A stretch of DNA of 64,000 nt from Acidobacterium capsulatum ATCC 51196 (GCF_000022565.1 NC_012483.1:1364001-1428000), one strand, 5' to 3'; shown: positions 47,913 to 58,177, counted from the stretch's first letter. A program made the numbers and translations. Notes: generated from the letters alone by a model not told the origin.

Positions 47913-47993
47913 CCACGTAAGGTGGCAGGGACTGAGCAAGCAATGCCTCAAACAAATCGAAGACACAATGTAAGTAAAAAACGAGGTGGCATC

Positions 47994-50450
47994 GTGACTC
48001 AATCAGAAGCTGTAGAACGTGCTGTCAAGCCGTGGAGCGATGAGCCGGCTGCAGACTCGGGCCTGCGGCGAGTGAGAGCCCATATTGGTGGCCTGCATTG
48101 CTCGCTATGCACCGGCACCATTGAGCAAGCTCTTGGCGGACGTAGTGGCGTGCATAAAGTGGCCGTCAGTCTCACTCATGAACAAGCGCTGGTGGAGTAT
48201 GACCCGGCAAAAGTTCATGCCGAGGATTTGATGCGCACCCTGACAGATATCGGTTATACCCTTTCTGATCCCCGCAAAGTTGAGCCCTTTCTAGAGCAGG
48301 AGCGCGCGCTTACGCGGGAGCGAAACCGCTTTCTAACCGCACTGCTGTTCAGTCTCGGATCCATTGCTCTGATTGTTCGGCCGGAGAGTATCTGGGGGCT
48401 TGGTCTTGCGGCCTTTGTCACTGTCAGCCTGATTGCTTTTGGCTTCGCAGTTCTGCGGCAGTTGGGAGTCTGGCGAGCAATCGGCGGCGGCGTGGCGCTG
48501 GCGATTCCGGGCGGCCTTTTATTCGCTCTGCGCGAGCAAGGCAAACTAGGCGGCCTGGCGCCCTGGCTGGCATTGCTCTTCGCCATCGTCATGATATTCG
48601 GCCTGGGTGGGCATATTTTTCGCATGGCGGCGCAGGCCTTGCGACGTGGCATTCTCAATCAACATGTGCTGGTGCAACTGGGCGCATTTGCCGGATTGGC
48701 AGGTGGCATTATCGGCCTGGTGCTTCGTCGGCCTGATTATCCAACAGCGCCATTCTTTGCGGTTTCGGTCATGGTCCTGACCTACCACATTTTCTCCGAG
48801 TGGCTATCGCTGATCGTGAAGACGCGCAGCTCTCAGGCCGTGAAGAAACTGCTTGATTTGCAGCCCGAAACTGCTCATTTGCTGCGCGATACGGGAGAAG
48901 AAACCGTACCCGTGGAATTGGTACGGATTGGCGACCGTGTACGCATCCGCCCCGGCGAGCGCATACCTGTTGACGGCGACATCATGGAAGGACACTCGTG
49001 GGTGGACGAATCCCTTATCACGGGAGAACCGGTCCCCATCGAGAAGCAGTTTGGCGGCAAGGTGTCAGGCGGTTCCATCAACGGTTCCGGTACGCTCCTG
49101 GTACGGGTAACCGCAGTCGGCGAGCAGAGCTTCCTGCAAAAAGTTATTCGCAGTGTCGAAGATGCGCGTGCACTGAAGCCGGGGCTGCTGCATATTGTGG
49201 ATCGTGTGCTTCGTGTCTATACGCCAACCGTACTCGGTATTGCAATGTTGGCCTTCATTGTCTGGACGATTGGGCCGGTACTGGCTGGTCACCACCTCAA
49301 TCTGGAGCGTGCGGTATTTGCGGCGCTGTCGGTGCTGGTAATGGGGTACCCCTGTGCAGTAGGTATATCCGCGCCTTTATCGATTGTGCGCGGCGCGGGA
49401 GAGGCAGCCGAGCAGGGTGTGTTGATGCGAACCGGCGAAGCATTCCAGGCGCTGCGTCGAGTTACCACGGTGATCTTTGACAAGACCGGAACCCTGACAG
49501 TAGGTAAGCCAACCGTGCTCGAAATCGAGACTAACGGGATAGATGAAGAAGAACTCCTGGAGCTGGCGGCGGGCGCGGAGTCCTCTTCCGAACATCCGCT
49601 GGCACGGGCAATCGTCGACGCGGCCTATGATCGCCATCTTGCGATTCCAAAAATTGAGAATTTTCAGTCGATTGCCGGGCAGGGAGTCAAGGCGGGGCTC
49701 CTGGATTCGAATGGCAGCACCTACCGATTATTCGTTGGGAGTCCAACCTTCCTGCGAGAACAAGGAATTGAGATCCGGCTGATGAACGAGTCGATTGCAC
49801 GGCTCGAGAGGCTTGGACGTACAGTGGTCGGCGTGGCTCGTGAGCAGCGAATCGTCGGTCTTCTTGCGCTGGACGATGCGTTGCGTCCGGACGCACGTGA
49901 GACGATAGACCGGCTCAAGAGTTCAGGAATTGGAATTGTTCTCTTAACCGGGGATAACAGCCGAGCAGCGAAGCATATTGCTCGGGAAGCAGGCATTGAT
50001 GAGGTATATGCGGAAGTCTTACCCGGCGATAAAGCTGAAACTGTTCGCAGGATACAGAATGACAAGCGTACGCGAGTGGCAATGGTAGGGGATGGCATTA
50101 ATGATGCCCCGGCTCTGATGCAGGCCGACGTGGGTATTGCCATGGGCAACGGCACGGATATTGCCATCGAAGCGGCTGATATCGTTCTGCTGAATACGCG
50201 CCTAACCGGCGTCCTTACGGCCTATGAGATCAGCCGCCACAGCTATCGAAAGATGCTGCAAAACATTACATTGGCTTTTCTATTCAATGGAATCGGCATA
50301 CCGGTTGCGGCCACCGGCTTGATTTACCCGGTGTGGGCGATGGTAGCCATGGCAGCCAGTGTGACGACCATCTTTATCAATTCATTGCAGGGCCGTTCCG
50401 GACTATTCTTCGGCGCCATTTCCGGTGTCGGTCACGCTGACGCCGCGTGA
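47994..50450 (+). CDS. P1B-type metal-transporting ATPase with YPC motif
   Basis: 818 residues from GTG 47994, chosen for CGAGGTGG just upstream; GTG 47922 and ATG 47943 are possible. An N-terminal HMA domain has GLHCSLC (Cys36, Cys39). Eight predicted helices, ITGEP actuator, DKTGT (Asp496), SEHPLA and VGDGINDAPAL are all present, so the pump should be active. The membrane metal-site motif is GYPCAVG (Tyr452-Pro-Cys454), not CPC. Helix 7 FNGIGIPVAATG and helix 8 MAASVTTIFINSL resemble Cu+/Ag+ pumps, also with changes. Metal unknown; probably soft or heavy. Confidence 0.92.
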   Translation: MTQSEAVERAVKPWSDEPAADSGLRRVRAHIGGLHCSLCTGTIEQALGGRSGVHKVAVSLTHEQALVEYDPAKVHAEDLMRTLTDIGYTLSDPRKVEPFLEQERALTRERNRFLTALLFSLGSIALIVRPESIWGLGLAAFVTVSLIAFGFAVLRQLGVWRAIGGGVALAIPGGLLFALREQGKLGGLAPWLALLFAIVMIFGLGGHIFRMAAQALRRGILNQHVLVQLGAFAGLAGGIIGLVLRRPDYPTAPFFAVSVMVLTYHIFSEWLSLIVKTRSSQAVKKLLDLQPETAHLLRDTGEETVPVELVRIGDRVRIRPGERIPVDGDIMEGHSWVDESLITGEPVPIEKQFGGKVSGGSINGSGTLLVRVTAVGEQSFLQKVIRSVEDARALKPGLLHIVDRVLRVYTPTVLGIAMLAFIVWTIGPVLAGHHLNLERAVFAALSVLVMGYPCAVGISAPLSIVRGAGEAAEQGVLMRTGEAFQALRRVTTVIFDKTGTLTVGKPTVLEIETNGIDEEELLELAAGAESSSEHPLARAIVDAAYDRHLAIPKIENFQSIAGQGVKAGLLDSNGSTYRLFVGSPTFLREQGIEIRLMNESIARLERLGRTVVGVAREQRIVGLLALDDALRPDARETIDRLKSSGIGIVLLTGDNSRAAKHIAREAGIDEVYAEVLPGDKAETVRRIQNDKRTRVAMVGDGINDAPALMQADVGIAMGNGTDIAIEAADIVLLNTRLTGVLTAYEISRHSYRKMLQNITLAFLFNGIGIPVAATGLIYPVWAMVAMAASVTTIFINSLQGRSGLFFGAISGVGHADAA

Positions 50451-50609
50451 CTGTTCCTTACTCCAAACGCTGGGGAGTTTCCACAGCGGAAGGAGGTTTG
50501 CAGTGCTGAAATTAGCCAGTTATCTAATCAGCGACGAACCACAGCGGTGATGTGCACCTGGTGAATAGAGTGTCGTTCACGCTGTTTCTGCCCGGAAAGG
50601 AATTATGGT

Positions 50610-51698
50610 ATGTCTGCTGTACTCCATGATGTAGCCGTTGGCCTCCAAACAGGCGGAATTTTCTTCTACAAAGCTCTTTGGTCGATTCTCTTTGGTGTCT
50701 GTGTCACGGCCATCATCGACGTCTTTGTGAATAAAGAAAAGATGGCCGGGATGCTCGGAGGACGTGGCCCAAAGACTGTCGGTATCGCGGCGGGTTTGGG
50801 CGCGGCAAGCTCGGCATGCACTTTCGGAGCAGTGAGCATATCGCAGGCGCTCTACAAGAAAGGTGCATCGACCGAAGCCACCTTAGCCTTTGCGCTCGCC
50901 TCAACCAACATCGTCTTCGAACTTGCCGTGCTGATCTATGTTTTGCTCGGAGGCGCGGTTCTGGCCGGAGAGTTGCTGAGTGGCCTCATGCTGATTGTCA
51001 TCATGTACACACTCGTCCACCTTACCCTGCCCGTTAAGACATTCGAGCTGGCGCGACGCCGCCTGCAGGAACGTGATAAGGGTACGTCTTCTGCCATGCG
51101 GCGTCTTACCGACGTCGGCATCTGGCATCGAATCGCTGACCGATACTTTCGCACGCTCAACCGGATTGGCAAGAGCGTGGCTTTCGGTTTTTTCGCTGCT
51201 GGATTCATCGCGGCGTTGATGCCCGCCCGAGTCTGGACAGTATTATTTCTGGCTCCAAGGGGCTTCTTGGCGATACTCGAGAATGCAATGCTTGGGATTG
51301 GCGTCGGCATGCTGAGCATGATCGGTTCCATCGGCATTGTGCCTTTTGCTGCTGCGCTGGCTGTGGGTGGCGTGGGATTCCCAGGCGTGCTTGGTTGCAT
51401 CGTCGCCGATCTGATCACGATTCCAGTGCTCAACGTTTGGCGCCGCTTTTTCGGTGCGCGTGCAACTGCTTATATTACGGTCATATTGTTCACTTCCATG
51501 GTCGGCTCAACCGTATTGATCACCTATATTTTCCGGCAGTTCGGCTGGCTGCCCACAGCGCTCAAGACAGGGCCGACCACCCACTTCCATTTTCATCTCA
51601 ACTATACGTTGATGCTCAATGTGCTCTTTCTTGGTATCACCTTGGCGCTATGGACTGTTAAAAACTTTGGGGAAGCAAAGCAAAATGCACAGGCCTGA
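50610..51698 (+). CDS. ArsP/DUF318-like permease
   Basis: 362 residues with about eight hydrophobic helices in two homologous halves, a central charged linker (RRLQERDKGTSSAMRR) and the signature ASSACTFGAVSISQALYKKGASTEATLAFALASTNI, with the Cys in place of the CS motif of the ArsP/DUF318 permeases. A His-rich stretch (THFHFHLN) lies in the last loop. ArsP exports trivalent organoarsenicals; the substrate here is unknown. It follows the ATPase and precedes a small HMA protein. Confidence 0.82.
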   Translation: MSAVLHDVAVGLQTGGIFFYKALWSILFGVCVTAIIDVFVNKEKMAGMLGGRGPKTVGIAAGLGAASSACTFGAVSISQALYKKGASTEATLAFALASTNIVFELAVLIYVLLGGAVLAGELLSGLMLIVIMYTLVHLTLPVKTFELARRRLQERDKGTSSAMRRLTDVGIWHRIADRYFRTLNRIGKSVAFGFFAAGFIAALMPARVWTVLFLAPRGFLAILENAMLGIGVGMLSMIGSIGIVPFAAALAVGGVGFPGVLGCIVADLITIPVLNVWRRFFGARATAYITVILFTSMVGSTVLITYIFRQFGWLPTALKTGPTTHFHFHLNYTLMLNVLFLGITLALWTVKNFGEAKQNAQA

Positions 51699-51802
51699 CC
51701 TGCGGGACGAGGCAGTCTCGATATCAGATGTGGACCAAACTCACCAGAAATTTGGAGAGATAAGGCAGGAGTAACCATTTATCGAGGAGAGGAAAACACA
51801 TC

Positions 51803-52033
51803 ATGCTGCAATCAGTTTCATTCAAAGTCATCGGTGAACCACGCCTCCATTGTTCGAGCTGTGAACAGAGAATCGCACGTGTGCTATCGGGTCAGCCAGG
51901 AGTACGACAAGTTCGCGCGGATGCTTCGTCGCAGCAGATTGAAGTACTGTTTGATAACTCGACGACTGAAGAGAGCGCTGTTGCAGAGCGAATCCATTTG
52001 CTCGGCTACAGCGCCAAAATCATGTCGTCCTGA
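51803..52033 (+). CDS. Small HMA-domain metal chaperone
   Basis: 76 residues, one ferredoxin-like HMA domain with the CxxC metal site LHCSSCEQRIARVL, preceded by GAGGAGAGG. It resembles CopZ or MerP without a signal peptide, so it is cytosolic and could hand metal to the ATPase HMA domain. Confidence 0.9.
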   Translation: MLQSVSFKVIGEPRLHCSSCEQRIARVLSGQPGVRQVRADASSQQIEVLFDNSTTEESAVAERIHLLGYSAKIMSS

Positions 52034-52077
52034 CAACACTCCCATAATATCGGCGGGGTTGACGAGGAGAATCAATT

Positions 52078-53271
52078 ATGGATCACAATCTGAAAGATGC
52101 GATGCCTTCCGGCAGTTCATCATGGATGACTGCTGCGGTGGCGCTGATAACGCTTTTTATCCTGGGAGCGGGGGGCTACTTTCTCTATTTGTATGCAGGC
52201 ACCATTCTTCAGCACGGGCCGTCGATGCCTGCCTGGCTGCTGCTTCTGTTGGCGCTGGTGGGCGGCGCCGCGTCCTTTTTTTCGCCGTGCAGTATTGCCA
52301 TCACCCCTGCATTCCTGGCGTACCTCTCCGGAGGCTCCGCTTCGTCCAAGGAAACCGCAGAGCCTTCGCGTCGCTCACTGTTCACGACGGCGGGGCTGGT
52401 TGCACTCGGAATCATAGCCTTTTATGCAGTTGCGGGCGCACTTATTGGCGCTCTGGGCAACGTTGTGTACAACTATCTGATCTATTTCATTCCGGCCGTG
52501 GGTGCAGTCTTTTTGCTGCTCGGTGCTCTGATTTTGTCAAGACGCAGTGACGTTCTGGCGTTTGCGGAGCGATGCAATCCGGCGAACAGATTCTATGAGC
52601 GCCATGAAGCCGTCCGTCCCAGCACGCAAGTTCGCTCAAAGCGGACCTTGCTATCCTTTGGCCTTGCTTATGGCGCAGCCTCCCACACCTGCTCACTCCC
52701 AATTTTTCTCGGAATTATGCTAATTCCTCTGGTCGCCGGCAACTATTTGCTGGCAGCGCTCTCGGTTCTGTTCTACGGCTCAGCGATAGCGCTGCTCATC
52801 CTGGTAATGACGATTCTCGGTCGGAAGGCGTTTACGAGTCTGCGGCATATTGGTCCATGGCTGATGCGCGCGACGGCATTTCTATTCCTCGGAACAGGAA
52901 TATTTTTGATTTACTATTTCACTCAAAATTTCGGTCCATATCGCGACTCCGGAACACTTGCGAAGACTGCGATAGCACGATCAGAACCGACGTTCCAGCT
53001 CACCGAAGGGGGAGGCGCGACTGGCTATCCATACATGCCGCGAACCATTGTCATACCCACTGATCAACCTGTTCGTCTCGCCATTACGGATCATATCGGG
53101 GGCTGCCTGCTGCAGACGATTTTTGAAGGGCTGGGCAGCGGAGGCCGTGATGTTCAAATCACCGTGCCCGTTGGAAAAACCGTCACGATATCACTTTATG
53201 CTCCGCACTCCGGCGTCTATCAGTATCACTGTGGGGGTAATATGTATTCCGGCACGATCATAGCGAAATAG
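52078..53271 (+). CDS. CcdA/DsbD-like membrane protein fused to a cupredoxin-like domain
   Basis: 397 residues. An N-terminal helix is followed by a six-helix CcdA core with its two redox cysteines in FFSPCSIAITP (Cys71) and AASHTCSLPIF (near 204). After about residue 300 a periplasmic domain follows with TIVIPTDQPVRLAITDH, GGCLLQTIF and YAPHSGVYQYHCGGNMYSGTI, the layout of plastocyanin-type cupredoxins where Cys/His/Met residues bind metal. It probably carries electrons across the inner membrane to a periplasmic metal or thiol site. Preceded by GAGGAGAATC. Confidence 0.82.
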   Translation: MDHNLKDAMPSGSSSWMTAAVALITLFILGAGGYFLYLYAGTILQHGPSMPAWLLLLLALVGGAASFFSPCSIAITPAFLAYLSGGSASSKETAEPSRRSLFTTAGLVALGIIAFYAVAGALIGALGNVVYNYLIYFIPAVGAVFLLLGALILSRRSDVLAFAERCNPANRFYERHEAVRPSTQVRSKRTLLSFGLAYGAASHTCSLPIFLGIMLIPLVAGNYLLAALSVLFYGSAIALLILVMTILGRKAFTSLRHIGPWLMRATAFLFLGTGIFLIYYFTQNFGPYRDSGTLAKTAIARSEPTFQLTEGGGATGYPYMPRTIVIPTDQPVRLAITDHIGGCLLQTIFEGLGSGGRDVQITVPVGKTVTISLYAPHSGVYQYHCGGNMYSGTIIAK

Positions 53272-53327
53272 GCGGACATGTTTATAAACAAATCTCCTGC
53301 CTCCTCTCGGCTTGGCAGCAAACCGTA

Positions 53328-53354
53328 AAGCGGCTCAATGCAGTTGAACCGCTT
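53328..53354. terminator. Bidirectional terminator hairpin
   Basis: AAGCGGCTCAA, loop TGCAG, TTGAACCGCTT: an 11-bp stem with one mismatch between the convergent CcdA-cupredoxin and cusA genes. Confidence 0.65.
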
Positions 53355-53383
53355 CACAAGGCATTCACAGTAATTCCGGCTTC

Positions 53384-56300
53384 TCAGTTTACATCCTCCT
53401 CCTCGACATAAGAGCGCATAAGCTTTCCGCGTTTCAAGGCCCGCTCCTTGAGCATGACAAAGAAAATAGGCAACAGGATCAGGACATTGATGCTGGACGT
53501 AATCATGCCTCCCACAATAGGCGCGGCAATCGGTTTCATTACATCGGAGCCGATGCCTGTCTCCAGCAAGATGGGAGCGAGGCTGGCTAACACGGCAATG
53601 ACCGTCATGAGGATCGGGCGTAGTCGCAACACCGCGCCTTCAATGGCAGCCGCTTCGAGGTCTTCCTTTGTCTGCGCCCGGCCCGATGCGACACGTTCGC
53701 TCAATGCTTCTCGCAGATAGACAACCATGACTACACCGGTTTCGACCGCGATACCAAAAAGAGCAATATAACCGACAGCCACAGCCACGCTGAAGTTGTA
53801 GTGTAAGAGCCATTGCAGCAACAACCCGCCGGTCAAAGCGTATGCAGTGGGAATCATGAGCATGAGCGCTTCCGCGACCGAGTGGAAAACAAGATAGAGC
53901 AGAACGAGGATGACAATAAAGACAATGGGCAAAATGAGCTTCAGCCGCTGATTCGCCTGTTCCTCAAACTTGTATTCCCCTGACCATTTATATGTATAGC
54001 CGGGTGGCAACTTGAGCTTTTCTTGAAGCAGGTGGTTGGCCTTGTTAACGAAACCTCCATAGTTAGTGGTATTCAAATCTACATAGATATAGCCGGTCAG
54101 CTCCCCGCCTTCGTCCCGGATCATAGCCGGTCCTTTGGAGTAGTAGATGCTGGCGACCTCTCCAAGCGGGATCTGCGCGCCGGACGGCGTGCCAATGAGA
54201 ACATTCCGCATCGCTGACAGGTTATTGCGGAAACCGCGCTCGTAGCGCACATTGATGGGAAAGCGATCTCGTCCTTCGATGTTTTCGGCGATATCCTCGC
54301 CCCCTATGCCGGAAGCAACCGCAGTTTGAATAGCGGCTATCGTAACGCCATAGCGCGCGGCCTCTTCGCGATTGGGTTTTACATTTATATAGTAGCCTTG
54401 CGCTACTTTTTCCGCATATATCGATCTCACCTGCTTCATTCCAGAGAGCGCTTTTTGTATCCGCAAGGCAACATTCTGAATCCCGTCAAGACTTGGCCCC
54501 TGCACCTTTATACCTACAGGAGTCTTGATGCCGGTCAACTCCATATCCAGCCGGTTTGCAACCGGCATGGTCCATGTATTCGAGAGGCCGGGAAACTGAA
54601 GTTTTGCATCCATCTCTGCGATAAGTTTGTCGTAAGTCATGCCCGCGGGCCATTGTCTGCGCGGTTGCAGCATGATTGTGGTGTCGAACATATCGAGTGG
54701 AGCATTATCTGTCGCGCTATCGGATCGCCCCACCGTACCGAATACGCTACGCACCTCGGGAAAACTCCGAATGATACGGTCCTGCTCCTGCAGCAGCACC
54801 TTTGCCTGTCCAATCGAAATTCCAGGCAGAGCCGTTGGCATATAAAGAGCCGAGCCTTCATAGAGTGAAGGCATGAACTGGCTTCCGAGGCGAGAAGCAA
54901 GCGGCAGCGTCACAACTAGAAAGATGAGGTTGAGCACGATAATCAGCCAGCGATGGCGCAGGCAGAAACGCAATATGGGCAGATAGATCGCCTGCGTGAT
55001 TCTCGCAATAGGATTGGTATGTTCCGGACGCAGGCGTCCCCTGATTAACATCACCATCAGGACAGGAATGAGTGTGACAGCGAGAATTGAGGATGAGCCG
55101 ACCGCGAGAGTTTTGGTCCAGGCCAATGGGCGAAACATGCGCCCGGACTGCGCCTGAAGTAGAAAGACCGGCAGGAACGACACTACGATAATCAGCAGCG
55201 AGAAGAAAAGCGCCGGGCCGACTTGTTTCGCAGCGTTGATGAGAATACGCCGACGCTCCGGTTCCTTGACAGGCTCCGAATTGTTCTCCTGCCGTTCGGA
55301 GAGATGGCGATAGCCATTCTCCACCATGACGATCGATGCATCGACCATGACACCTACAGCCAACGCAAGGCCGCCCAGCGACATGATGTTCGACGATACG
55401 CCGAGCAGATATAAAGGGATAAACGACACGATGACCGCAATGGGCAATGCAAGGATAGGAATGAGCGCGGAACGAAAGTGGAACAGAAAAATAATAATGA
55501 CCAGGCTGACGATAATGGCTTCTTCGAGCAGGTCGCGCTGCAGCGTGTGGATAGAAGCATGTATCAATCCAGAACGATCATAGGCCGGCATGATCTCGAC
55601 ACCAGGAGGCAACGACGGCGCAATCTGGCGCAGCTTCGCCTTAACGCCGTTGATAACATTCAAAGCGTTCATACCCTGACGCATAATCACAATGCCGCCG
55701 ACCGTCTCGCCCTCGCCATTCCACTCCGCTGCACCCTCGCGAATATCAGGGCCGAAGCTAACGGTACCCAGATCTTTCAGTAAAACTGGCGTTCCATCTT
55801 TGTTGCCGACGACGACTAATTTCAGATTATTCAGCGAGTGAAGGTAGCCAAGACCGCGAATGATGTATTGCGCCCCGCTCATATCGAGGACGCGACCGCC
55901 GACTTCGTTCGTACTCTGCTTCACCCGGTCGATGACCTTCGATAGTGGAATACCATAGGCCAACAATTTGTTCGGATCGAGTTGGACCTGATACTGCTTG
56001 ACGTATCCACCAATGGTTGCGACCTCTGAAACTCCCGGCACAGTCTCCAGGGCGTAGCGCAGATTCCAGTCCTGCAATGTGCGCAGATCGGCGAGGCTAT
56101 AACGATGCGTCTTATCGACCAGAGCATACTCGTAGACCCATCCGGCTCCGGTCGCATCAGGCCCGAGCACAGGATGCACGCTCGACGGCAATTGACTAGC
56201 AATCTCCTGCAGATATTCAAGTACGCGTGAACGTGCCCAGTAGAGGTTCGTGCCGTCCTTGAACACGATATAGACGTAGGAATCTCCGAACATGGACTGC

Positions 56301-56551
56301 GCGCGCACAGCCTTGACATGAGGCGCGGACAGCATAGCGGTGACAATGGGATAGGTCACCTGATCTTCGATCAGTCCGGGGGGTTCGCCCGGCCAGCTTG
56401 TGTGTACGATGACCTGAACGTCCGAGATATCAGGCAGCGCGTCGACCGGAACGTGTTGCAGCGACCAGATCCCGGCAAGAGTCAGCAGTAAAACTCCCGT
56501 AAACACCAGAAAGCGGTTGCGGGCACACACTTCAATGATTCGAGATAGCAT
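53384..56551 (-). CDS. cusA: CusA/CzcA-family heavy-metal RND efflux pump
   Basis: 1055 residues with the HME-RND layout: 12 helices, two large periplasmic loops, and signatures VPVDALPDISDVQVIV, WPGEPPGLIEDQVTYPI, GLALAVGVMVDASIVMVEN (proton-relay helix) and GVVMVVYLREAL. NRLDMELTGIKTPVGIKV matches Cu/Ag-type pumps best. It is the inner-membrane motor of the CusCBA complex, last gene of a minus-strand operon, directly abutting cusB. Confidence 0.95.
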   Translation of the reverse strand: MLSRIIEVCARNRFLVFTGVLLLTLAGIWSLQHVPVDALPDISDVQVIVHTSWPGEPPGLIEDQVTYPIVTAMLSAPHVKAVRAQSMFGDSYVYIVFKDGTNLYWARSRVLEYLQEIASQLPSSVHPVLGPDATGAGWVYEYALVDKTHRYSLADLRTLQDWNLRYALETVPGVSEVATIGGYVKQYQVQLDPNKLLAYGIPLSKVIDRVKQSTNEVGGRVLDMSGAQYIIRGLGYLHSLNNLKLVVVGNKDGTPVLLKDLGTVSFGPDIREGAAEWNGEGETVGGIVIMRQGMNALNVINGVKAKLRQIAPSLPPGVEIMPAYDRSGLIHASIHTLQRDLLEEAIIVSLVIIIFLFHFRSALIPILALPIAVIVSFIPLYLLGVSSNIMSLGGLALAVGVMVDASIVMVENGYRHLSERQENNSEPVKEPERRRILINAAKQVGPALFFSLLIIVVSFLPVFLLQAQSGRMFRPLAWTKTLAVGSSSILAVTLIPVLMVMLIRGRLRPEHTNPIARITQAIYLPILRFCLRHRWLIIVLNLIFLVVTLPLASRLGSQFMPSLYEGSALYMPTALPGISIGQAKVLLQEQDRIIRSFPEVRSVFGTVGRSDSATDNAPLDMFDTTIMLQPRRQWPAGMTYDKLIAEMDAKLQFPGLSNTWTMPVANRLDMELTGIKTPVGIKVQGPSLDGIQNVALRIQKALSGMKQVRSIYAEKVAQGYYINVKPNREEAARYGVTIAAIQTAVASGIGGEDIAENIEGRDRFPINVRYERGFRNNLSAMRNVLIGTPSGAQIPLGEVASIYYSKGPAMIRDEGGELTGYIYVDLNTTNYGGFVNKANHLLQEKLKLPPGYTYKWSGEYKFEEQANQRLKLILPIVFIVILVLLYLVFHSVAEALMLMIPTAYALTGGLLLQWLLHYNFSVAVAVGYIALFGIAVETGVVMVVYLREALSERVASGRAQTKEDLEAAAIEGAVLRLRPILMTVIAVLASLAPILLETGIGSDVMKPIAAPIVGGMITSSINVLILLPIFFVMLKERALKRGKLMRSYVEEEDVN

Positions 56552-58177
56552 TTACATGCCTCCCGTCGTTGTTAGGTTGAGCTGCTTTGTCGCAATCGTC
56601 TGACCGTTCTTTTGAGCAACTACAGTTACCTGCCATGTGCCGCCAGAGCCAAGGGAAGCCGTGCCTTCATAGAGCCCGTTGCCTTTGCCGGTCAGCGTGG
56701 CAGTTGTGTTCATGGACGCCATGCCCATGGCCGGCATTGCGGCCATGTAGAACTTCACGGTTACCTGCGCTCCCGATATCGCAGATCCTTTGGCGTCTGT
56801 AAGTCTTACATGGAGGGCATTCTGCCCCTTCTGGGGAGGATCAGGATTGGTCGTGAAATTGATGTTTCCCATCGCAGATGCATTTGCAGAAGTAGAGTTG
56901 TTCCCTGCGCTCGTGGGGGGCGGTAGAAACGAACCTGCCGCAGCCTGCAACTGACTTTCAGAATCAATGAGGAAATTAGCGGAGGTGACAATTCGCTGGT
57001 GTGGCTTCAACCCCTTAAGTACGGCATAGTAATTCCCGGCCTCCGGTCCCAAAGTCACCTGCTTTGGCTCAAGATAGCCGCTGCCCTTGTAAAGGAAAAC
57101 CAGGGAGCGCGTTCCTGTCTGAAATACAGCGGAAGATGGCACTGCGAGTTGCCTGCCCAGCGGAGCTTTCAAGTCGCAATTTACATACATGCCGGGCTTG
57201 AGGATGATTCCGGGATTCTGCACAATGACGCGGACTGGCACAGTGCGCGTTGCCAGATTGACCTGGGGAAGAATTTGATCAATTCGGCCATAGAAGATTC
57301 GGCCCGGATAAGCATCGACAGTAATCTCTACCGGATCACCAGGCTTCAATCGTCCCGCATCGTCCTGAAATACCTGTGCATACACCCAGACTCGCGATAG
57401 GTCAGCTACGGTGTAAAGCCGGGTCGAGGGATCTATATACATGTTTGGCAGCGCGTTGTAATTTGTGACGTAGCCGGAAGCCGGCGAATCGATCGTCAGA
57501 TTGGTGATGACCTTTCCGCTGCTTTTAAGTTGTTGGAGTTCTCTGTGCGGTATCTGCCACTGCCCCAGACGCTGCTCGGCAGCGGTGGTCAGCGAAGCGG
57601 CACCCGCGGCAACCCCATCCACAGTGCTCGCTCTCATGGCCCTCTGACCTTGCCTTGCGAGCAGATACTCCTGCTCGGTGGCCACAAGATCGGGACTGTA
57701 GACCGTAAACAACGGCTCACCCTTATGCACATATTGATAGACCGCATTCACGAATACCTTGCGAATGTATCCCGGGAAGCGCACTTGAACATACGAAATC
57801 AGGCGTTGGTCAATATCGACATTTCCAGTAGCACGCACGTCGTTGTCCAGGTTTCTGTATTCAACCTTGCCAACCTGTACGCCGATGCTCTGCATACGCT
57901 GGGGCGAGAGTTGAACGGGCGTCAAAGCCGATTGCGGCTTGGAAGGTAAAGTTGCGCCTGCCGATGATCCAGTCGTGTCAGACGTTGACGTTGACGTTGA
58001 CGTAGCCGCTGGACCTGTCGTCGGGCCTTCTGCTACCGGTTGCACCTCCGTTGAGATGGGTAGGTTCGCCTTTCGATGGTTGGAGGTTTTATGTTTGAGG
58101 TATAAGAACAATCCGCTCAGCGCGATGATCAGTACGCCAAACCATACAAGTGAAGTGCGGACAACGTATTTATTCAT
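56552..58177 (-). CDS. cusB: CusB-family periplasmic adaptor with extra C-terminal domain
   Basis: 541 residues. One N-terminal helix, a Thr/Ser-rich linker, then the HlyD-like adaptor (QSIGVQVGKVEYRNLDNDVRATGNV, SPDLVATEQEYLLARQG, VYAQVFQDDAGRLKPGD). After residue about 440 a Met-rich YtkA/FixH-like beta domain follows (VRLTDAKGSAISGAQVTVKFYMAAMPAMGMASM), which may bind Cu or Ag. Its ATG overlaps the cusC stop (ATGA). Confidence 0.92.
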   Translation of the reverse strand: MNKYVVRTSLVWFGVLIIALSGLFLYLKHKTSNHRKANLPISTEVQPVAEGPTTGPAATSTSTSTSDTTGSSAGATLPSKPQSALTPVQLSPQRMQSIGVQVGKVEYRNLDNDVRATGNVDIDQRLISYVQVRFPGYIRKVFVNAVYQYVHKGEPLFTVYSPDLVATEQEYLLARQGQRAMRASTVDGVAAGAASLTTAAEQRLGQWQIPHRELQQLKSSGKVITNLTIDSPASGYVTNYNALPNMYIDPSTRLYTVADLSRVWVYAQVFQDDAGRLKPGDPVEITVDAYPGRIFYGRIDQILPQVNLATRTVPVRVIVQNPGIILKPGMYVNCDLKAPLGRQLAVPSSAVFQTGTRSLVFLYKGSGYLEPKQVTLGPEAGNYYAVLKGLKPHQRIVTSANFLIDSESQLQAAAGSFLPPPTSAGNNSTSANASAMGNINFTTNPDPPQKGQNALHVRLTDAKGSAISGAQVTVKFYMAAMPAMGMASMNTTATLTGKGNGLYEGTASLGSGGTWQVTVVAQKNGQTIATKQLNLTTTGGM

